DNA from: Alphaproteobacteria bacterium
GTDB taxonomy: Bacteria > Pseudomonadota > Alphaproteobacteria > Rhodobacterales > Rhodobacteraceae
Direction of reading: 5' to 3'
DNA: 54,056 nucleotides
NCBI GenBank assembly: GCA_030428355.1
Contig: JAUIBL010000029.1
Location: 1-54,056, forward strand
The notes under the pieces were generated by a model that was not told the origin of the DNA, made no database searches, and saw only the letters and a list, made by a program, of their open reading frames with translations. Position 1 is the first letter of the stretch, and every line of letters starts with the position of its first letter. Positions 17,228 through 27,501 of the stretch are shown here, in pieces. The position numbers and the translations under genes were made by a program.

Positions 17228-17797
17228 TTACTGAGCCGGCAAAAGCACGCGGTCGATCACGTGGATGACCCCGTTCGACTGCCGCACATCGGCAATCGTG
17301 ACGGTGGCCTCGCGACCGTTTTCATCGGTGAGTGTGATCTTGGACCCGTTCATCTTGGCCTGAAGCGTGCAGCCGCCGACGGTCTGCACGGGATGCATAC
17401 CGCCATCATCCGCGATCATGCCTGCAATCGCATCGGACATCGCATTGGCGGCCACCACGTGACAGGTCAGGATCTGTGTCAACTGCGCCTTGGCCTCCGG
17501 CTGCAGCAGCGCGTTCAGCGACTCGTCCGAAATTCGGTCGAACGCGGCGTTGGTCGGCGCAAAGACGGTGAACGGTCCGTCGCTCATGAGGGTGTCAACC
17601 AGTCCGGCAGCCTGTAACGCCGCAACCAGCGTCGTGTGATCGGCAGAGTTCACGGCGTTCTCGACAATGGTCTTGTCCGGGAACATGGCAGCGCCGCCGA
17701 CCATCGGGTTGTCCGTGCCTGCATGGCTTTCGGCAAAGGCGGTGCCGGTCAGAGCGGTGGCGGCCACAGCGGCGGTGATCATGGTCTTCAGTGTCAT
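17228..17797 (-). CDS. Secreted fasciclin (FAS1) domain protein
   Basis: 189 residues. Signal peptide MTLKTMITAAVAATALTGTAFA, then a single FAS1 domain (about 38-187) with the conserved H1 block TLVAALQAAGLVDTL, FTVFAPTNAAFD, the ILTCHVV region and the end NGVIHVIDRVLLP. FAS1 proteins mediate adhesion or surface interactions. It lies between the anti-sigma gene and msrB. A possible ECF-type promoter upstream (TGAAAC at 17867-17872 and CGTGTC at 17845-17850, minus strand, 16-bp spacer) is tentative. Confidence 0.92.
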   Translation of the reverse strand: MTLKTMITAAVAATALTGTAFAESHAGTDNPMVGGAAMFPDKTIVENAVNSADHTTLVAALQAAGLVDTLMSDGPFTVFAPTNAAFDRISDESLNALLQPEAKAQLTQILTCHVVAANAMSDAIAGMIADDGGMHPVQTVGGCTLQAKMNGSKITLTDENGREATVTIADVRQSNGVIHVIDRVLLPAQ

Positions 17798-17892
17798 ATC
17801 GTCCTCCAGTTTTATCCCACCGGTGTTCCGGCGGGTCGGACGTAGACACGGAGCCCGGGTCAGGCTGTTTCAAAACCATCATCACAGATCGA

Positions 17893-18606
17893 TCACGACG
17901 ACGTGAGCGGCCCGGCCGCGCGCACCGCCCCTGTCGGTGCCCCGGTGGGCGAACCTCCGGGCGGTTCATCGGAAATCGCAAGCAACGCGCCCGGCAAAAG
18001 CGCGAGGACCTCTTGTGGCAGATCGATTACCGTGCTTTCGCCTGCATCCAGCAGACCCAGCGACACCGGTGCCGCATCCCCCGCGATCAGCCAAAGCTCG
18101 AACACGCGACCCTCGGGAGGCTGCCCCGCCGCGCGCACCACCTCGACCGCGCCAAGGGACGTGTCCACGCTGGCGCGGATCATCAGACCGTCGCCATCGG
18201 GTGTTGGGGCAAGCTCGGCCACCAGATCGGGTTGCAAGACAGGTCCATCCGGCGTTATGACCCCCGTGCTGATCGTCAGCCACAGGACAAGCGCGGCGGC
18301 CACACCGCCCAGCCCGTACGGCCAGATCTGCTGCCAGAACGACTCTTTCTGCGGCTTGAAAAGAAGGGTCTGAAGGCGTTTGGCCACCTGCGGGGACGGC
18401 TCGACCGGATCGACGTCGTCCAGAATGGCGCTAGCGAAATGTTCGTCCCAGGTGATGACCTCGGCGCGCAGCGCGGGATCGGCGTCAAGCCGGACTTCGA
18501 ACGCGGTGCGCTCTTCATCGGTCAGAAGGCCCAGCGCATATTCGGCGGCGAGAACGCGGTCGTCCTCATCTTCGGGGCCATCGGGGGGCGTGATCCGGTC
18601 GGTCAT
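17893..18606 (-). CDS. Anti-sigma factor, RskA/anti-sigma-K type
   Basis: 237 residues. N-terminal anti-sigma domain (about 10-75, [22 protein letters not shown]), a single membrane helix near 105-122 ([14 protein letters not shown]), and a periplasmic RskA-like domain (about 130-215) with [21 protein letters not shown]. It should hold the ECF sigma factor at the membrane until a periplasmic signal triggers release. The ATG overlaps the sigma factor stop by 4 bp (18603-18606), so translation is coupled. Confidence 0.92.
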   Translation of the reverse strand: MTDRITPPDGPEDEDDRVLAAEYALGLLTDEERTAFEVRLDADPALRAEVITWDEHFASAILDDVDPVEPSPQVAKRLQTLLFKPQKESFWQQIWPYGLGGVAAALVLWLTISTGVITPDGPVLQPDLVAELAPTPDGDGLMIRASVDTSLGAVEVVRAAGQPPEGRVFELWLIAGDAAPVSLGLLDAGESTVIDLPQEVLALLPGALLAISDEPPGGSPTGAPTGAVRAAGPLTSS

Positions 18607-19145
18607 CGGCTCAGACACTCCCGCAGGGCCATCAGACTGCGTCGGAGCCATGTCCGGATGGTGTTGAGGTTCACGCCTGTTGCCTCGGCAAGGTCGGCAT
18701 AGCTGTCGCCTTCGAGATAGGCGCGCCGCACCAGATGCGCCCGTGCGCGCGGAAGCTCGTCCAGACAGGCCTTGATCTGCCGCGCCTCGGATGCGGCGAC
18801 GGCGCTGGCTTCGGGGCCGGGTTTGCTGTCGGGCAAAAGGTCTGCGGTTTCGATCGGCGCGGGCGGCAGCTTCATCGCGCGCCGACGGTCCACCGCGCGG
18901 TTGCGGGTGATCGTGATCAGCCAGGTCATCGGGGAATAGCCGTTGACCTTGTAGCTGTCGGCTTTGTTCCAAACCGTCACGAACACGTCCTGCAATACCT
19001 CCTCGGCTTCCACGCGATCATTCAACACACGCAGGCAAACGCCAAAAAGTTTCGCGGAGGTCCGGTCATACAGGCGGTTGAAGGCGGCACGGTCGCCCAT
19101 CGCCACGCGGGCAATGAGGTTTTCCACCTCTTCTTGGGGCGTCAT
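18603..19145 (-). CDS. ECF sigma factor, SigK-like
   Basis: 180 residues. Sigma region 2 (about 25-92) contains [31 protein letters not shown] and the -10-binding [18 protein letters not shown]. Region 4 (about 125-178) has [31 protein letters not shown]. It pairs with the overlapping RskA-type anti-sigma factor. Likely targets are its own operon and the adjacent fasciclin and msrB genes. It is divergent from cobS, with 90 bp between starts. Confidence 0.93.
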   Translation of the reverse strand: MTPQEEVENLIARVAMGDRAAFNRLYDRTSAKLFGVCLRVLNDRVEAEEVLQDVFVTVWNKADSYKVNGYSPMTWLITITRNRAVDRRRAMKLPPAPIETADLLPDSKPGPEASAVAASEARQIKACLDELPRARAHLVRRAYLEGDSYADLAEATGVNLNTIRTWLRRSLMALRECLSR

Positions 19146-19235
19146 CAGCGAATTCCCATGCCCTTTCCCTTGCTCCTCCCGCCATTATGTTGCACCACAC
19201 AGGCAAAACCCCCAGCTGAGAAGGATGTCCGCAAC

Positions 19236-20222
19236 ATGGCCGACGGGACGATCGACATCAACGCCAAACCGACAGAAGAAATTTCCGTACGCGAGGTGTT
19301 TGGCATTGATACGGACATGGTGGTCCACGGCTTCCCAGAGCGGACGGATCGCGTTCCGGACATCGACAGCACCTACAAGTTCGACCCCGACACCTCGCTT
19401 GCGATCCTTGCGGGCTTTCGCAACAACCGTCGCGTGATGATCCAGGGCTATCACGGCACCGGGAAATCCACCCATATCGAACAGGTCGCCGCGCGGCTCA
19501 ACTGGCCCTGCGTGCGCGTCAACCTCGACAGCCATATCAGCCGGATCGACCTCATCGGCAAGGACGCGATCAAGCTGGTCGACGGCAAGCAGGTCACCCA
19601 GTTTCAGGAAGGCATCTTGCCCTGGGCGCTGCGCAATCCCACGGCCATCGTGTTCGACGAATACGATGCGGGCCGGGCCGATGTGATGTTCGTGATCCAG
19701 CGCGTTCTGGAAACCGACGGCAAGCTGACGCTACTTGACCAGAACCAGGTGATCACCCCGCACAAGTATTTCCGCATCTTCGCCACCGCCAACACGGTGG
19801 GTCTGGGCGACACGACGGGGCTTTACCACGGCACCCAGCAGATCAACCAGGGCCAGATGGACCGCTGGTCGCTGGTGGCGACGCTCAACTACCTGTCGAT
19901 CGACGCAGAAACCTCGATCGTGTTGTCGAAGGCGCCGCATTACAATACTGAGAAGGGCCGCAAGATCGTGCGCCAGATGGTGACGGTGGCCGACCTGTCG
20001 CGCACCGCGTTCATGTCGGGCGATCTGTCGACCGTGATGAGTCCGAGGACCGTGATCGCCTGGGCGCAGAATGCCGAGATCTTCCGCGATGTAGGCTATG
20101 CGTTCCGCCTTTCCTTCCTCAACAAATGCGACGAGCTGGAGCGTCAGACCGTGGCCGAGTTCTACCAGCGCTGCTTTGACGAAGAGCTGCCGGAAAGTGC
20201 TGCTTCGCTGAGCGTCGGGTGA
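19236..20222 (+). CDS. cobS: Cobaltochelatase CobS, AAA+ subunit
   Basis: 328 residues. ATPase of the aerobic cobalt-inserting chelatase CobNST. Walker [10 protein letters not shown] near residue 72, Walker [13 protein letters not shown], sensor region [11 protein letters not shown]. Residues 8-40 ([20 protein letters not shown]) form the typical CobS start. The ATG at 19236 matches this start. cobT follows after 151 bp, a gap containing two GC-rich hairpins (about 20231-20248 and 20257-20272). cobN is not in the window. Confidence 0.96.
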   Translation: MADGTIDINAKPTEEISVREVFGIDTDMVVHGFPERTDRVPDIDSTYKFDPDTSLAILAGFRNNRRVMIQGYHGTGKSTHIEQVAARLNWPCVRVNLDSHISRIDLIGKDAIKLVDGKQVTQFQEGILPWALRNPTAIVFDEYDAGRADVMFVIQRVLETDGKLTLLDQNQVITPHKYFRIFATANTVGLGDTTGLYHGTQQINQGQMDRWSLVATLNYLSIDAETSIVLSKAPHYNTEKGRKIVRQMVTVADLSRTAFMSGDLSTVMSPRTVIAWAQNAEIFRDVGYAFRLSFLNKCDELERQTVAEFYQRCFDEELPESAASLSVG

Positions 20223-20373
20223 TGGCTCTCGGGTCGGCTATGCCGATCCGACAGGCTGGGGGTTCTACCCCCGGACCTGAGACGTATTTGACGCCCAAGG
20301 AAACCAGCAAGCCGCGTTGCGCCTTCGACCCGTTGGCATTGCGCGGCACTGAACTGCGTGGAAAGGTCAGGTC

Positions 20374-22251
20374 ATGAGCAAACCCAGTGACAACCCCGCC
20401 GATCCGTTCAAGAAAGCTCTGGCCGAGGCGACCAAGGTCATGGCGCGCGACCCGGAGCTGACGGTCAGCTATTCGGTCGACCCGTCGGGTATGTCCGGCG
20501 ATGCGATGCGTCTGCCGCAGATCAGCCGCCGCCTGACCCGCGACGAGGTGATGCTGGCGCGCGGGACGGCGGATGCGATGGCGATGTACCGCCGGTATCA
20601 TGACGCGGGCACCCACGCGCGGTATGCGCCGCAGGGCGAATTGGCGCGTGAACTCTACGAGTCGATGGAAACCGCCCGCTGCGAAGCGATGGGCGCGCGG
20701 GACATGCCGGGCACCGCAGGCAATATCGACGCCAAGATCGGCCATGACGCGATGCGCCGCGGCTATGATCAGATCAAGGAGGCGTCGGACGCTCCGCTGG
20801 CAGAGGCGGCAGGCTATCTGGTCCGGCATCTGGCCACCGGGCGGGACCTGCCACAAGGCGCACAGAACGTCATGGACCTGTGGCGTGGGTTCATCGAAAA
20901 TCAGGCGGGCGGGACGCTTGAGAACCTGCAGGATGTGCTGAACGATCAGGCCGCTTTTGCGCGCTTCACCCGAGCCGTGATCACCGATCTGGGCTATGGC
21001 GACCAGTTGGGGGACGATCCCGACGAACTCGACGAAGACGCGCAGGATCAGGCCGAAGAAGGCAGCGACGAAGAACAAGAACCGGACAGCACCGGTCAGG
21101 ACGAGGACGACAGCGAAGACGCCGAGGCCAATCCGGAATCGAGCCAGGACGAAACCCAGGACCCCAGCCAGGCGCAGGTGTCCATGGACGAAATGGCTGA
21201 TCAGGAGATGAGCGACGAGACCGAGATGCCTGAGGGCGAAGCGCCGCTGGAGCCGCCGCCCCCTGCCCCGATCTCGGAAGCGGACCCGGATTACAAGGTG
21301 TTCGACGCCACGCATGACGAGGAAATCCTGGCCGAAGAGCTGGCTGAACCGGTCGAACTGGAACGGCTGCGCGCCTATCTGGATCAGCAGCTTGAACCGC
21401 TGAAGGGCGCGGTCAGCCGTCTGGCGAACAAGCTGCAGCGCCGCCTGCAAGCGCAGCAGAACCGGTCGTGGGAATTCGATCTTGAGGAAGGCATCCTCGA
21501 CGCGGGCCGACTGGCGCGTGTGGTGGCCAACCCGACGACGCCGCTGTCCTTCAAGGTCGAGAAGGACACCGAATTCCGCGACACGGTGGTGACGCTGCTT
21601 CTGGACAATTCCGGTTCGATGCGCGGGCGCCCGATTTCCATCGCGGCGATCTGTGCCGATGTTCTGGCCCGCACGCTGGAGCGGTGTTCGGTCAAGGTCG
21701 AGATCCTTGGCTTTACCACTCGGGCCTGGAAGGGCGGACAGGCGCGGGAGAAATGGCTGAACGAGGGGCGCGAACAGCAACCGGGTCGTCTGAACGACCT
21801 GCGCCACATCATCTACAAGAGTGCCGATGCGCCGTGGCGACGGACCCGGCCCAATCTTGGCCTTATGATGAAAGAAGGTCTGCTCAAGGAAAACATCGAC
21901 GGTGAGGCGCTGGAATGGGCGCATCGCCGGATGCTGCACCGGCCCGAGGCGCGCAAGATCCTGATGGTGATTTCCGACGGTGCGCCGGTGGATGACAGCA
22001 CCCTGTCGGTGAACCCCGCGAATTACCTCGAAAAACACCTGCGCGACGTGATCGCCATGGTGGAGCGCCGCAAGCAGGTCGAACTGCTGGCCATCGGCAT
22101 CGGACATGACGTGACGCGCTATTACGAGCGGGCGGTGACAATCACCGATGTCGAACAATTGGCGGGCGCGATGACCGAACAGCTTGCCTCGCTCTTCGAC
22201 AGCGATCCGCGCGCGCGGGCGCGGCTGATGGGCATCAAGCGCGCGAGTTGA
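20374..22251 (+). CDS. cobT: Cobaltochelatase CobT, vWA subunit
   Basis: 625 residues, family-typical length. N-terminal CobT domain (1-210), a very acidic low-complexity linker (about 212-300), and a C-terminal von Willebrand A domain with MIDAS motif DNSGS beginning at D411 and a later SDGAPVDDS. Forms the ring complex with CobS that drives cobalt insertion into hydrogenobyrinic acid diamide. ATG preceded by GGAAAGG. The next gene starts about 100 bp later. Confidence 0.96.
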   Translation: MSKPSDNPADPFKKALAEATKVMARDPELTVSYSVDPSGMSGDAMRLPQISRRLTRDEVMLARGTADAMAMYRRYHDAGTHARYAPQGELARELYESMETARCEAMGARDMPGTAGNIDAKIGHDAMRRGYDQIKEASDAPLAEAAGYLVRHLATGRDLPQGAQNVMDLWRGFIENQAGGTLENLQDVLNDQAAFARFTRAVITDLGYGDQLGDDPDELDEDAQDQAEEGSDEEQEPDSTGQDEDDSEDAEANPESSQDETQDPSQAQVSMDEMADQEMSDETEMPEGEAPLEPPPPAPISEADPDYKVFDATHDEEILAEELAEPVELERLRAYLDQQLEPLKGAVSRLANKLQRRLQAQQNRSWEFDLEEGILDAGRLARVVANPTTPLSFKVEKDTEFRDTVVTLLLDNSGSMRGRPISIAAICADVLARTLERCSVKVEILGFTTRAWKGGQAREKWLNEGREQQPGRLNDLRHIIYKSADAPWRRTRPNLGLMMKEGLLKENIDGEALEWAHRRMLHRPEARKILMVISDGAPVDDSTLSVNPANYLEKHLRDVIAMVERRKQVELLAIGIGHDVTRYYERAVTITDVEQLAGAMTEQLASLFDSDPRARARLMGIKRAS

Positions 22252-22353
22252 TTTGGAGTTTGGATCGGCGCGACCGGTCCGACCAGCGCAGCGGGGCTTG
22301 CCATTGCGTGGCATTCCGGGTTCGCTCGCGCCATATCGAAGAAAGACCGCGTC

Positions 22354-24135
22354 ATGTTCCAAAGCTTTTCAGAAACCTCGTCCCCCGAGCAAGGCCCACC
22401 GCGCCTTGCCGCGTTGCGCGCCGAGATGGCGGCAGCCGGTGTGGACGGGTTCATCATTCCACGCGCGGATGCGCATCAGGGCGAATACGTGGCCGAGCGG
22501 GACAGCCGTCTGGCCTGGCTCACGGGATTCAGCGGGTCGGCGGGCTATTGCGTGGCGTTGCAGGACGAGGCTGGGGTGTTCGTCGACAGCCGCTACCGGG
22601 TTCAGGTCCGCGCGCAGGTGGCGGATGTGTTCACCCCGGTGGACTGGCCCGAGGTATCGCTGGGGGACTGGCTGTCGGAGCATGTCGCGCCGAACGGAGT
22701 TGTGGGGTTCGATCCTTGGTTGCACACGGTGGCGCAGCTTCGGGACTTGGAAGCCAGCGCCGGGTCAGTGACCCTGCGACGGGTCGAGAACCTTGTAGAC
22801 CGGATTTGGGAGGATCAACCCCCGCCGCCCGCAACCGCTGCGTTCGCCCAACCGGTGGATCTTGCCGGAGAAGCGCATGAGGCGAAGATCGCGCGACTGG
22901 CGGGCAGTCTGGGCAAGGCGCGCAGCGCGGTTCTGACCTTGCCTGACAGCCTGTGCTGGCTTTTGAACATCCGCGGCGATGACGTGCCACGCACGCCGTT
23001 TGTGCATGGCTTTGCACTTTTGCATGCCGAAGGCACGGTCACCCTATTTGTGAACCCCGAAAAGCTGACCCATCTTGGCGACCATCTTGGACCGAAGGTA
23101 GATGTGGCTCCGGTCGAAGACTTCCTGCCCGCATTGGCCGGACTGGACGGCCCGGTGCAGATCGACCCCGCCACATGCCCGGTGATCGTGGCCGACACGC
23201 TGCGCGAAGCGGGGATCGAGATGGTCGAAGCGCAGGATCCCTGCGCTCTGCCCAAGGCCTGCAAATCTGCGGCCGAGTTGGACGGCGCGCGTGCGGCGCA
23301 TCTCCGCGACGGGGCAGCGATGGCGCGGTTCCTGTGCTGGCTGGACCAACAGCCAGAAGGCACCCTGACCGAGATCGATGTGGTGACCCGGCTGGAAGGT
23401 GAGCGCGCGGCGACCAATGCGCTGCGCGACATCAGCTTTGATACCATTTCGGGTGCCGGACCCAACGGTGCCATCGTGCACTACCGTGTGACGGATAAAA
23501 CCAACTGCCGGGTCGAGCCGGGGCTTCTTCTGGTGGACAGTGGCGGGCAATATGTGGATGGCACGACGGATGTGACGCGTACGATTGCCATAGGCTCGGT
23601 GGGTGAGGAAGAGAAACGCGCCTTCACGCTTGTGCTCAAGGGGATGATCGCGATTTCGCGTCTGCGCTGGCCCAAGGGGCTGGCTGGGCGCGATATGGAT
23701 GCTTTGGCACGGGTGGCCCTGTGGGAGCACGGTCTGGACTACGGTCATGGCACCGGGCACGGCGTCGGGTCGTACCTCAGCGTCCACGAAGGGCCACAAC
23801 GGTTGGCCCGCACGGGAGCCGTACCATTCCTGCCGGGGATGATCCTGTCGAATGAGCCGGGCTTCTACCGCGAAGGCGCATTCGGAATCCGCATCGAGAA
23901 TCTGATCGTCGTCGAAGAGGCCCCCGCCCTGCCCGGTCAGACGGTGCCAGAGATGTACCGCTTCGAGACGCTGACCCATGTGCCCATCGACACGCGACTG
24001 ATCGACACGGGGCTTTTGACCGAAGCGGAACGGGACTGGCTCAATACCTATCATACAGAGGTTCTGGAGCGGATCGGACCCTTGGTCGAGGGCAATGTGT
24101 CAACCTGGCTCGCGCGTGCCTGCGCGCCAATCTGA
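22354..24135 (+). CDS. Xaa-Pro aminopeptidase, M24 family
   Basis: 593 residues. Two creatinase N-like domains (about 15-150 and 165-310) precede the pita-bread M24 catalytic domain. Dimetal ligands are visible: D in LLLVDSGGQY and D in DGTTDVTRT, H in HGTGHGVGSYLSVHEGP, E in LSNEPGFY, E in GIRIENLIVV. The three-domain form of about 600 residues resembles eukaryote-type aminopeptidase P. Removes N-terminal residues preceding proline. Cytoplasmic: no signal peptide. Confidence 0.93.
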   Translation: MFQSFSETSSPEQGPPRLAALRAEMAAAGVDGFIIPRADAHQGEYVAERDSRLAWLTGFSGSAGYCVALQDEAGVFVDSRYRVQVRAQVADVFTPVDWPEVSLGDWLSEHVAPNGVVGFDPWLHTVAQLRDLEASAGSVTLRRVENLVDRIWEDQPPPPATAAFAQPVDLAGEAHEAKIARLAGSLGKARSAVLTLPDSLCWLLNIRGDDVPRTPFVHGFALLHAEGTVTLFVNPEKLTHLGDHLGPKVDVAPVEDFLPALAGLDGPVQIDPATCPVIVADTLREAGIEMVEAQDPCALPKACKSAAELDGARAAHLRDGAAMARFLCWLDQQPEGTLTEIDVVTRLEGERAATNALRDISFDTISGAGPNGAIVHYRVTDKTNCRVEPGLLLVDSGGQYVDGTTDVTRTIAIGSVGEEEKRAFTLVLKGMIAISRLRWPKGLAGRDMDALARVALWEHGLDYGHGTGHGVGSYLSVHEGPQRLARTGAVPFLPGMILSNEPGFYREGAFGIRIENLIVVEEAPALPGQTVPEMYRFETLTHVPIDTRLIDTGLLTEAERDWLNTYHTEVLERIGPLVEGNVSTWLARACAPI

Positions 24136-24194
24136 CCATAAACATTTACATTCCCCCGCTAACCCCGGTACATCGCAGTCAAAAGGGATGGATC

Positions 24195-24539
24195 ATGCAG
24201 AAACACATTACAGTCAGACCCGCTGAAGGAACCTGGGTGGTGCGCGCCGGTGGTGCGGTGATTGCCGAAAGCACCAACGCTTTGGAACTGACCGAGGGCG
24301 ACATGCCCTTCGTCATCTACTTCCCCCGGTCCGACGTGGCGATGGCGTTTCTGGATGCCTCCGATCACAAATCAACCTGCCCGCACAAGGGCGAGGCCAG
24401 CTATTTCGACATCGTCTCGAAAAGCAAGACCTACACCAATGCCGTCTGGTCCTATGAAAACCCGAACACAGATGTGGCCGAGATCAAGGATCATCTCGCG
24501 TTCTGGGTTCAGGACGGGGTTCAGGTCGAACGGATCTGA
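24195..24539 (+). CDS. DUF427 protein
   Basis: 114 residues. Family motifs: WVVRAGGAVIAES, VIYFPRSDV, STCPHKGEASYFDI and AVWSYENPNTDVAEIKDHLAFW. A small beta-rich cytoplasmic protein of unknown function. Follows the aminopeptidase gene by 60 bp, with an AAAAGGGA ribosome site. Confidence 0.92.
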   Translation: MQKHITVRPAEGTWVVRAGGAVIAESTNALELTEGDMPFVIYFPRSDVAMAFLDASDHKSTCPHKGEASYFDIVSKSKTYTNAVWSYENPNTDVAEIKDHLAFWVQDGVQVERI

Positions 24540-24557
24540 TCCGTCCGGTCTGTTGGA

Positions 24558-25241
24558 TCAGCGCCGTCCGGCAAGTGCACGCACTGTTCTGTAGCTGTAC
24601 CATACGGCTTCGTTGGTGGACGGATCGACAACCGCCACACCAGCTCTCTGGAAGGTCCAGCTTGTGCTTTCGAGCGCGAACACTTCGAGACCTGATGCAT
24701 GCGCGACAGCGTTGCGCAGTGTCGCTGTCACCTCGGACAGGATGTCTTGATCGCCCTCTTCGGGCGTCCACGATAACATCAGGCTGGACCAATCTTCGGA
24801 CAAGTCCAAAGCCCGCGCGGAGGCGTTTGGCGCATCTTTAGGATAAGAGACAGGTGTATCTTCAATGGCCTGTAGTTGTAAGCTGACCGCGGTTTCTTCT
24901 AGAGCACGCGCAACTGACGCTTCAGGCGCGGCTGCATCGGAGACTGAAAAAACAGCCACCTGAAGCAGGGCCTTGCCAATCGCTTTTTCATCACTTGCTT
25001 TGGTCAGCCGTCGCGATCCAGACATTACCCCGACGTCCTTACGGGTCAGAACGGGGGTCATTGCACGACGGACTGCTTCAAGTTGGGGACTGGACAAGGC
25101 TGCGTCCACCCCTGTCATGACTTCGGTCAACGTGCTGGATCTAACCATCTGCCCACCTTGTTCTTTCGCATCCAAAAACGTTGCTGACACTGGAAGAACG
25201 AAACACAGAGCCAATAGTTGCCACACTCCAAAGCAGCGCAT
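24558..25241 (-). CDS. Exported protein of unknown function, partner of the metallopeptidase
   Basis: 227 residues from the ATG at 25241; a GTG at 25250 overlaps the upstream stop (GTGA). The start MRCFGVWQLLALCFVLPVSA is a clear signal peptide, so the protein should be periplasmic or secreted. The rest is soluble and rich in Ala, Ser, Glu and Val, with no cysteine after the signal and no recognised domain. Near the C-terminus, VVDPSTNEAVWYSYRTVRA could be beta structure. Base composition is a little lower in GC than the flanks. It is the second gene of a coupled pair with the predicted peptidase; a role as inhibitor, immunity or accessory protein is only inference. Confidence 0.6.
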   Translation of the reverse strand: MRCFGVWQLLALCFVLPVSATFLDAKEQGGQMVRSSTLTEVMTGVDAALSSPQLEAVRRAMTPVLTRKDVGVMSGSRRLTKASDEKAIGKALLQVAVFSVSDAAAPEASVARALEETAVSLQLQAIEDTPVSYPKDAPNASARALDLSEDWSSLMLSWTPEEGDQDILSEVTATLRNAVAHASGLEVFALESTSWTFQRAGVAVVDPSTNEAVWYSYRTVRALAGRR

Positions 25242-25246
25242 GAGTA

Positions 25247-25753
25247 TCACCCGACGATTGTTGGGTCATAGGGCGTCGACGGATCATCGATTCCGGTCGA
25301 CAACTCTGTTCGGTTGCCCAAGCCACATTCATAGACGGCGCGCTCTGCTGCATGGCACAGACCACCAACTGCGCAGACACCTCCACCGGGAGGCGCGCCC
25401 GGTGCACCTGCGACATGGGCCAATTCGTGCAGGATTGTAGCAAGCACACTCCACTTGCCAATGCGGAACGGCTTTGGGCCGATCCAGATGTCATTGTTCG
25501 AATAAGTGTACCCATAAAAGTCTATGGAGCCATCATAGTTAATCCACAGGTTGTTGTTGGCCAGTATCGTCGTAAGATCCACGCCCGCCCCCAACCCGCT
25601 ATAGTATCGGTCGGCACGCGGCATATTCGCTGCAATCCATATTGCCTTGCGACGTGCCCAGCGACATTGGTCACGATAGTTTCCGACCGGAATAGGCGTG
25701 AAATTATCGCCATTCTCGTTTCCATGGTGGTCGCCCACATTGATCTGAATCAT
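25247..25753 (-). CDS. Predicted zinc metallopeptidase (HELAH), no signal peptide
   Basis: 168 residues from the ATG at 25753, which has GGAG 8 nt upstream; a GTG at 25762 is also possible. The zincin motif HELAH is at 109-113, preceded by a hydrophobic helix (WSVLATIL). Candidates for further ligands or catalytic residues are H134 and E137 in CHAAERAVYECG. Upstream are aromatic-rich strands (NLWINYDGSIDFYGYTY, NDIWIGPKPF). There is no recognised signal sequence and no obvious pro-domain. The overall pattern recalls small toxin-type zincins (M35-like or polymorphic-toxin peptidases), but the exact family is uncertain. It lies downstream of the ClC gene, about 70 bp away, and overlaps the exported partner. 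Confidence 0.6.
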   Translation of the reverse strand: MIQINVGDHHGNENGDNFTPIPVGNYRDQCRWARRKAIWIAANMPRADRYYSGLGAGVDLTTILANNNLWINYDGSIDFYGYTYSNNDIWIGPKPFRIGKWSVLATILHELAHVAGAPGAPPGGGVCAVGGLCHAAERAVYECGLGNRTELSTGIDDPSTPYDPTIVG

Positions 25754-25824
25754 CCAATCCACTCCGTTAAATGCCTAAAAACTATTGGTCGAAACGATTC
25801 TTCGCCAGTGGAAAGTTTTAGGGG

Positions 25825-27501
25825 CTAGCTATGCTCTTCCTCAGCCGTCGCGGCCAGCGCGCGGTTGTAGGCTTTGAGCGCATCGACATGGAACAGCGCG
25901 CCCTGCAGGACGGGCGTGTCGTCCGGTCCGTCGAGTTTCACCACCGGCAGGAAGGCCACACCTGACTTGTCGAAGAGTGGCAGAGCGGTTTCCAGCGTGG
26001 CCTGAGTCTGCACGAACAACCCCTGTTCGATCATCGTCAGGCAGGCCCCTTCATCGGCCGCGTTGCTGTCGGTGGGTTTGCGCATCACCCCCTGCACCCG
26101 GAACATCGCCAGAAGATAGGCCTGCGGCCCGGCAGCAAGGTGGACGTTGCGCCGTTCCAATTGGGTGAGAAAAAACGACCGGTCGACAAGGCGTGCAGAT
26201 ACGGCGGTGGACATGGACACCGACACCATCACGGCAAGCCCGGTTTGCCAGTCGCCCGTCAGTTCGAACACGATCAGCGTGGTCGATATTGGCGCCCCAA
26301 GCACAGCGGCAGCAACGGCCCCCATGCCGGCCAAGGCGTAAAGCGTGGCGGTGCCGGACTGTTCGGGGAAAAGCCCTGTGGCGATCAAGCCGAAGGCCAG
26401 CCCGGTCAGTGCGCCCAGCATCAGCGAGGGGGAAAATACCCCGCCCCCCATGCGCCCGCCAATGGTAATGGCGACAGCCACCACCTTAAGCATGGCAAAG
26501 ACCACCGCCTCGTGCCAGAGAAGCGCACCGGTCAGGGCGCGCGATGTGGTCTCGTAGCCGACACCGATGATATGCGGAAACCAGATTGCCAACGCACCCA
26601 GCATGACCCCGGCCACCGCCGGGCGCAGCAGATGTGGCAGGCCCATGTTACGCTGAAGCTGCGTCCCCACATCGTCCGCAAGGAACACCGCCCGCATCAT
26701 CGCCACGGCGACCAAACCGCAGACCAGGCCAAGGATGAAGAAGGCGGGCAGTTCCAGGTAAAATTCCACGGTCGTTGTGCCGGGCAGTTTGAACTCGGTC
26801 ACATCTCCGAACACCAGACGGTTGATCACCGTTCCAGCGGCACTCGCCACCACGATGGGGGCAAAGGCATGGACTGCGAAGTGGCGCAGGATCACTTCAA
26901 GCGCGAACAAAGCGCCGGCGATGGGTGCGTTGAAGCTGGCCGAGACGGCAGCTGCCACGGCGCAACCCAGCAGGTCGCGCCCTGTTATGCCATCGGCGCG
27001 GATCGTGTTCGACACCCAGGACGAAATCATCGCCGCGATGTGAACCACCGGCCCTTCGCGCCCGGTGCTTCCGCCTGTGGACAGGGTGATCCAGCTACAG
27101 ACCGCCGAAGCGATCCCAGCCTTCTTTTCCACCCGCCCATCGTTGAGCGCTGCGCCTTCGATCACATCTGCAACTGATCGGACCCGCCCGTCGGGGGTGA
27201 AGAAATGCACGATCACGCCCACCACGAGGCCGCCCACCGTCGGGATCACCAGAAGCATCCACCACGGCAGGGTTTCGGCATAGCTGTGGATCGTGGTGAC
27301 GCTTGGCGTGCCGTAGACCGTTGTTTGCAGCCAGATGATTGCCAGCCGGAACCCTGTTGCAGCAAGACCTGCGGCGATCCCGATCATCAGCGCGATCAGC
27401 CAGAACTGAAATTGCGACGGCCCCTTGTGGCGCAGCAAATCCCAGCCGCGCGCGAACTGTCGTTTCATTGCCTGTATCTGACCACGCAAAGCAGGCGCCA
27501 T
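25825..27501 (-). CDS. ClC-family chloride channel or transporter
   Basis: 558 residues from the ATG at 27501, which has AAGGA upstream; a TTG at 27555 would extend it. About eleven hydrophobic segments form the ClC fold. Selectivity-filter elements: GSTGREGP with the gating glutamate, GGRMGGGVFSPSLMLGA, and the late GAPISTTLIVFELTG. The C-terminal 120 residues resemble one or two degenerate CBS domains (CLTMIEQGLFVQTQATLETALPLF, VAFLPVVKLD). Moves chloride, or exchanges chloride for protons, across the inner membrane. Confidence 0.93.
   Translation of the reverse strand: MAPALRGQIQAMKRQFARGWDLLRHKGPSQFQFWLIALMIGIAAGLAATGFRLAIIWLQTTVYGTPSVTTIHSYAETLPWWMLLVIPTVGGLVVGVIVHFFTPDGRVRSVADVIEGAALNDGRVEKKAGIASAVCSWITLSTGGSTGREGPVVHIAAMISSWVSNTIRADGITGRDLLGCAVAAAVSASFNAPIAGALFALEVILRHFAVHAFAPIVVASAAGTVINRLVFGDVTEFKLPGTTTVEFYLELPAFFILGLVCGLVAVAMMRAVFLADDVGTQLQRNMGLPHLLRPAVAGVMLGALAIWFPHIIGVGYETTSRALTGALLWHEAVVFAMLKVVAVAITIGGRMGGGVFSPSLMLGALTGLAFGLIATGLFPEQSGTATLYALAGMGAVAAAVLGAPISTTLIVFELTGDWQTGLAVMVSVSMSTAVSARLVDRSFFLTQLERRNVHLAAGPQAYLLAMFRVQGVMRKPTDSNAADEGACLTMIEQGLFVQTQATLETALPLFDKSGVAFLPVVKLDGPDDTPVLQGALFHVDALKAYNRALAATAEEEHS

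Noticed and set aside
18607..18972. N-terminal extension of the anti-sigma frame
   Set aside because: It runs antisense-like through the sigma factor gene in another frame; the ATG overlapping the sigma stop by 4 bp is the credible start.
20223..20373. Cobalamin riboswitch between cobS and cobT
   Set aside because: Two simple GC hairpins only; no B12-box-like sequence and the gap is too short for the aptamer.
20119..22362. 747-codon minus-strand frame opposite cobT
   Set aside because: Antisense of a clear CobT gene; no family resemblance and it crosses into neighbouring genes.
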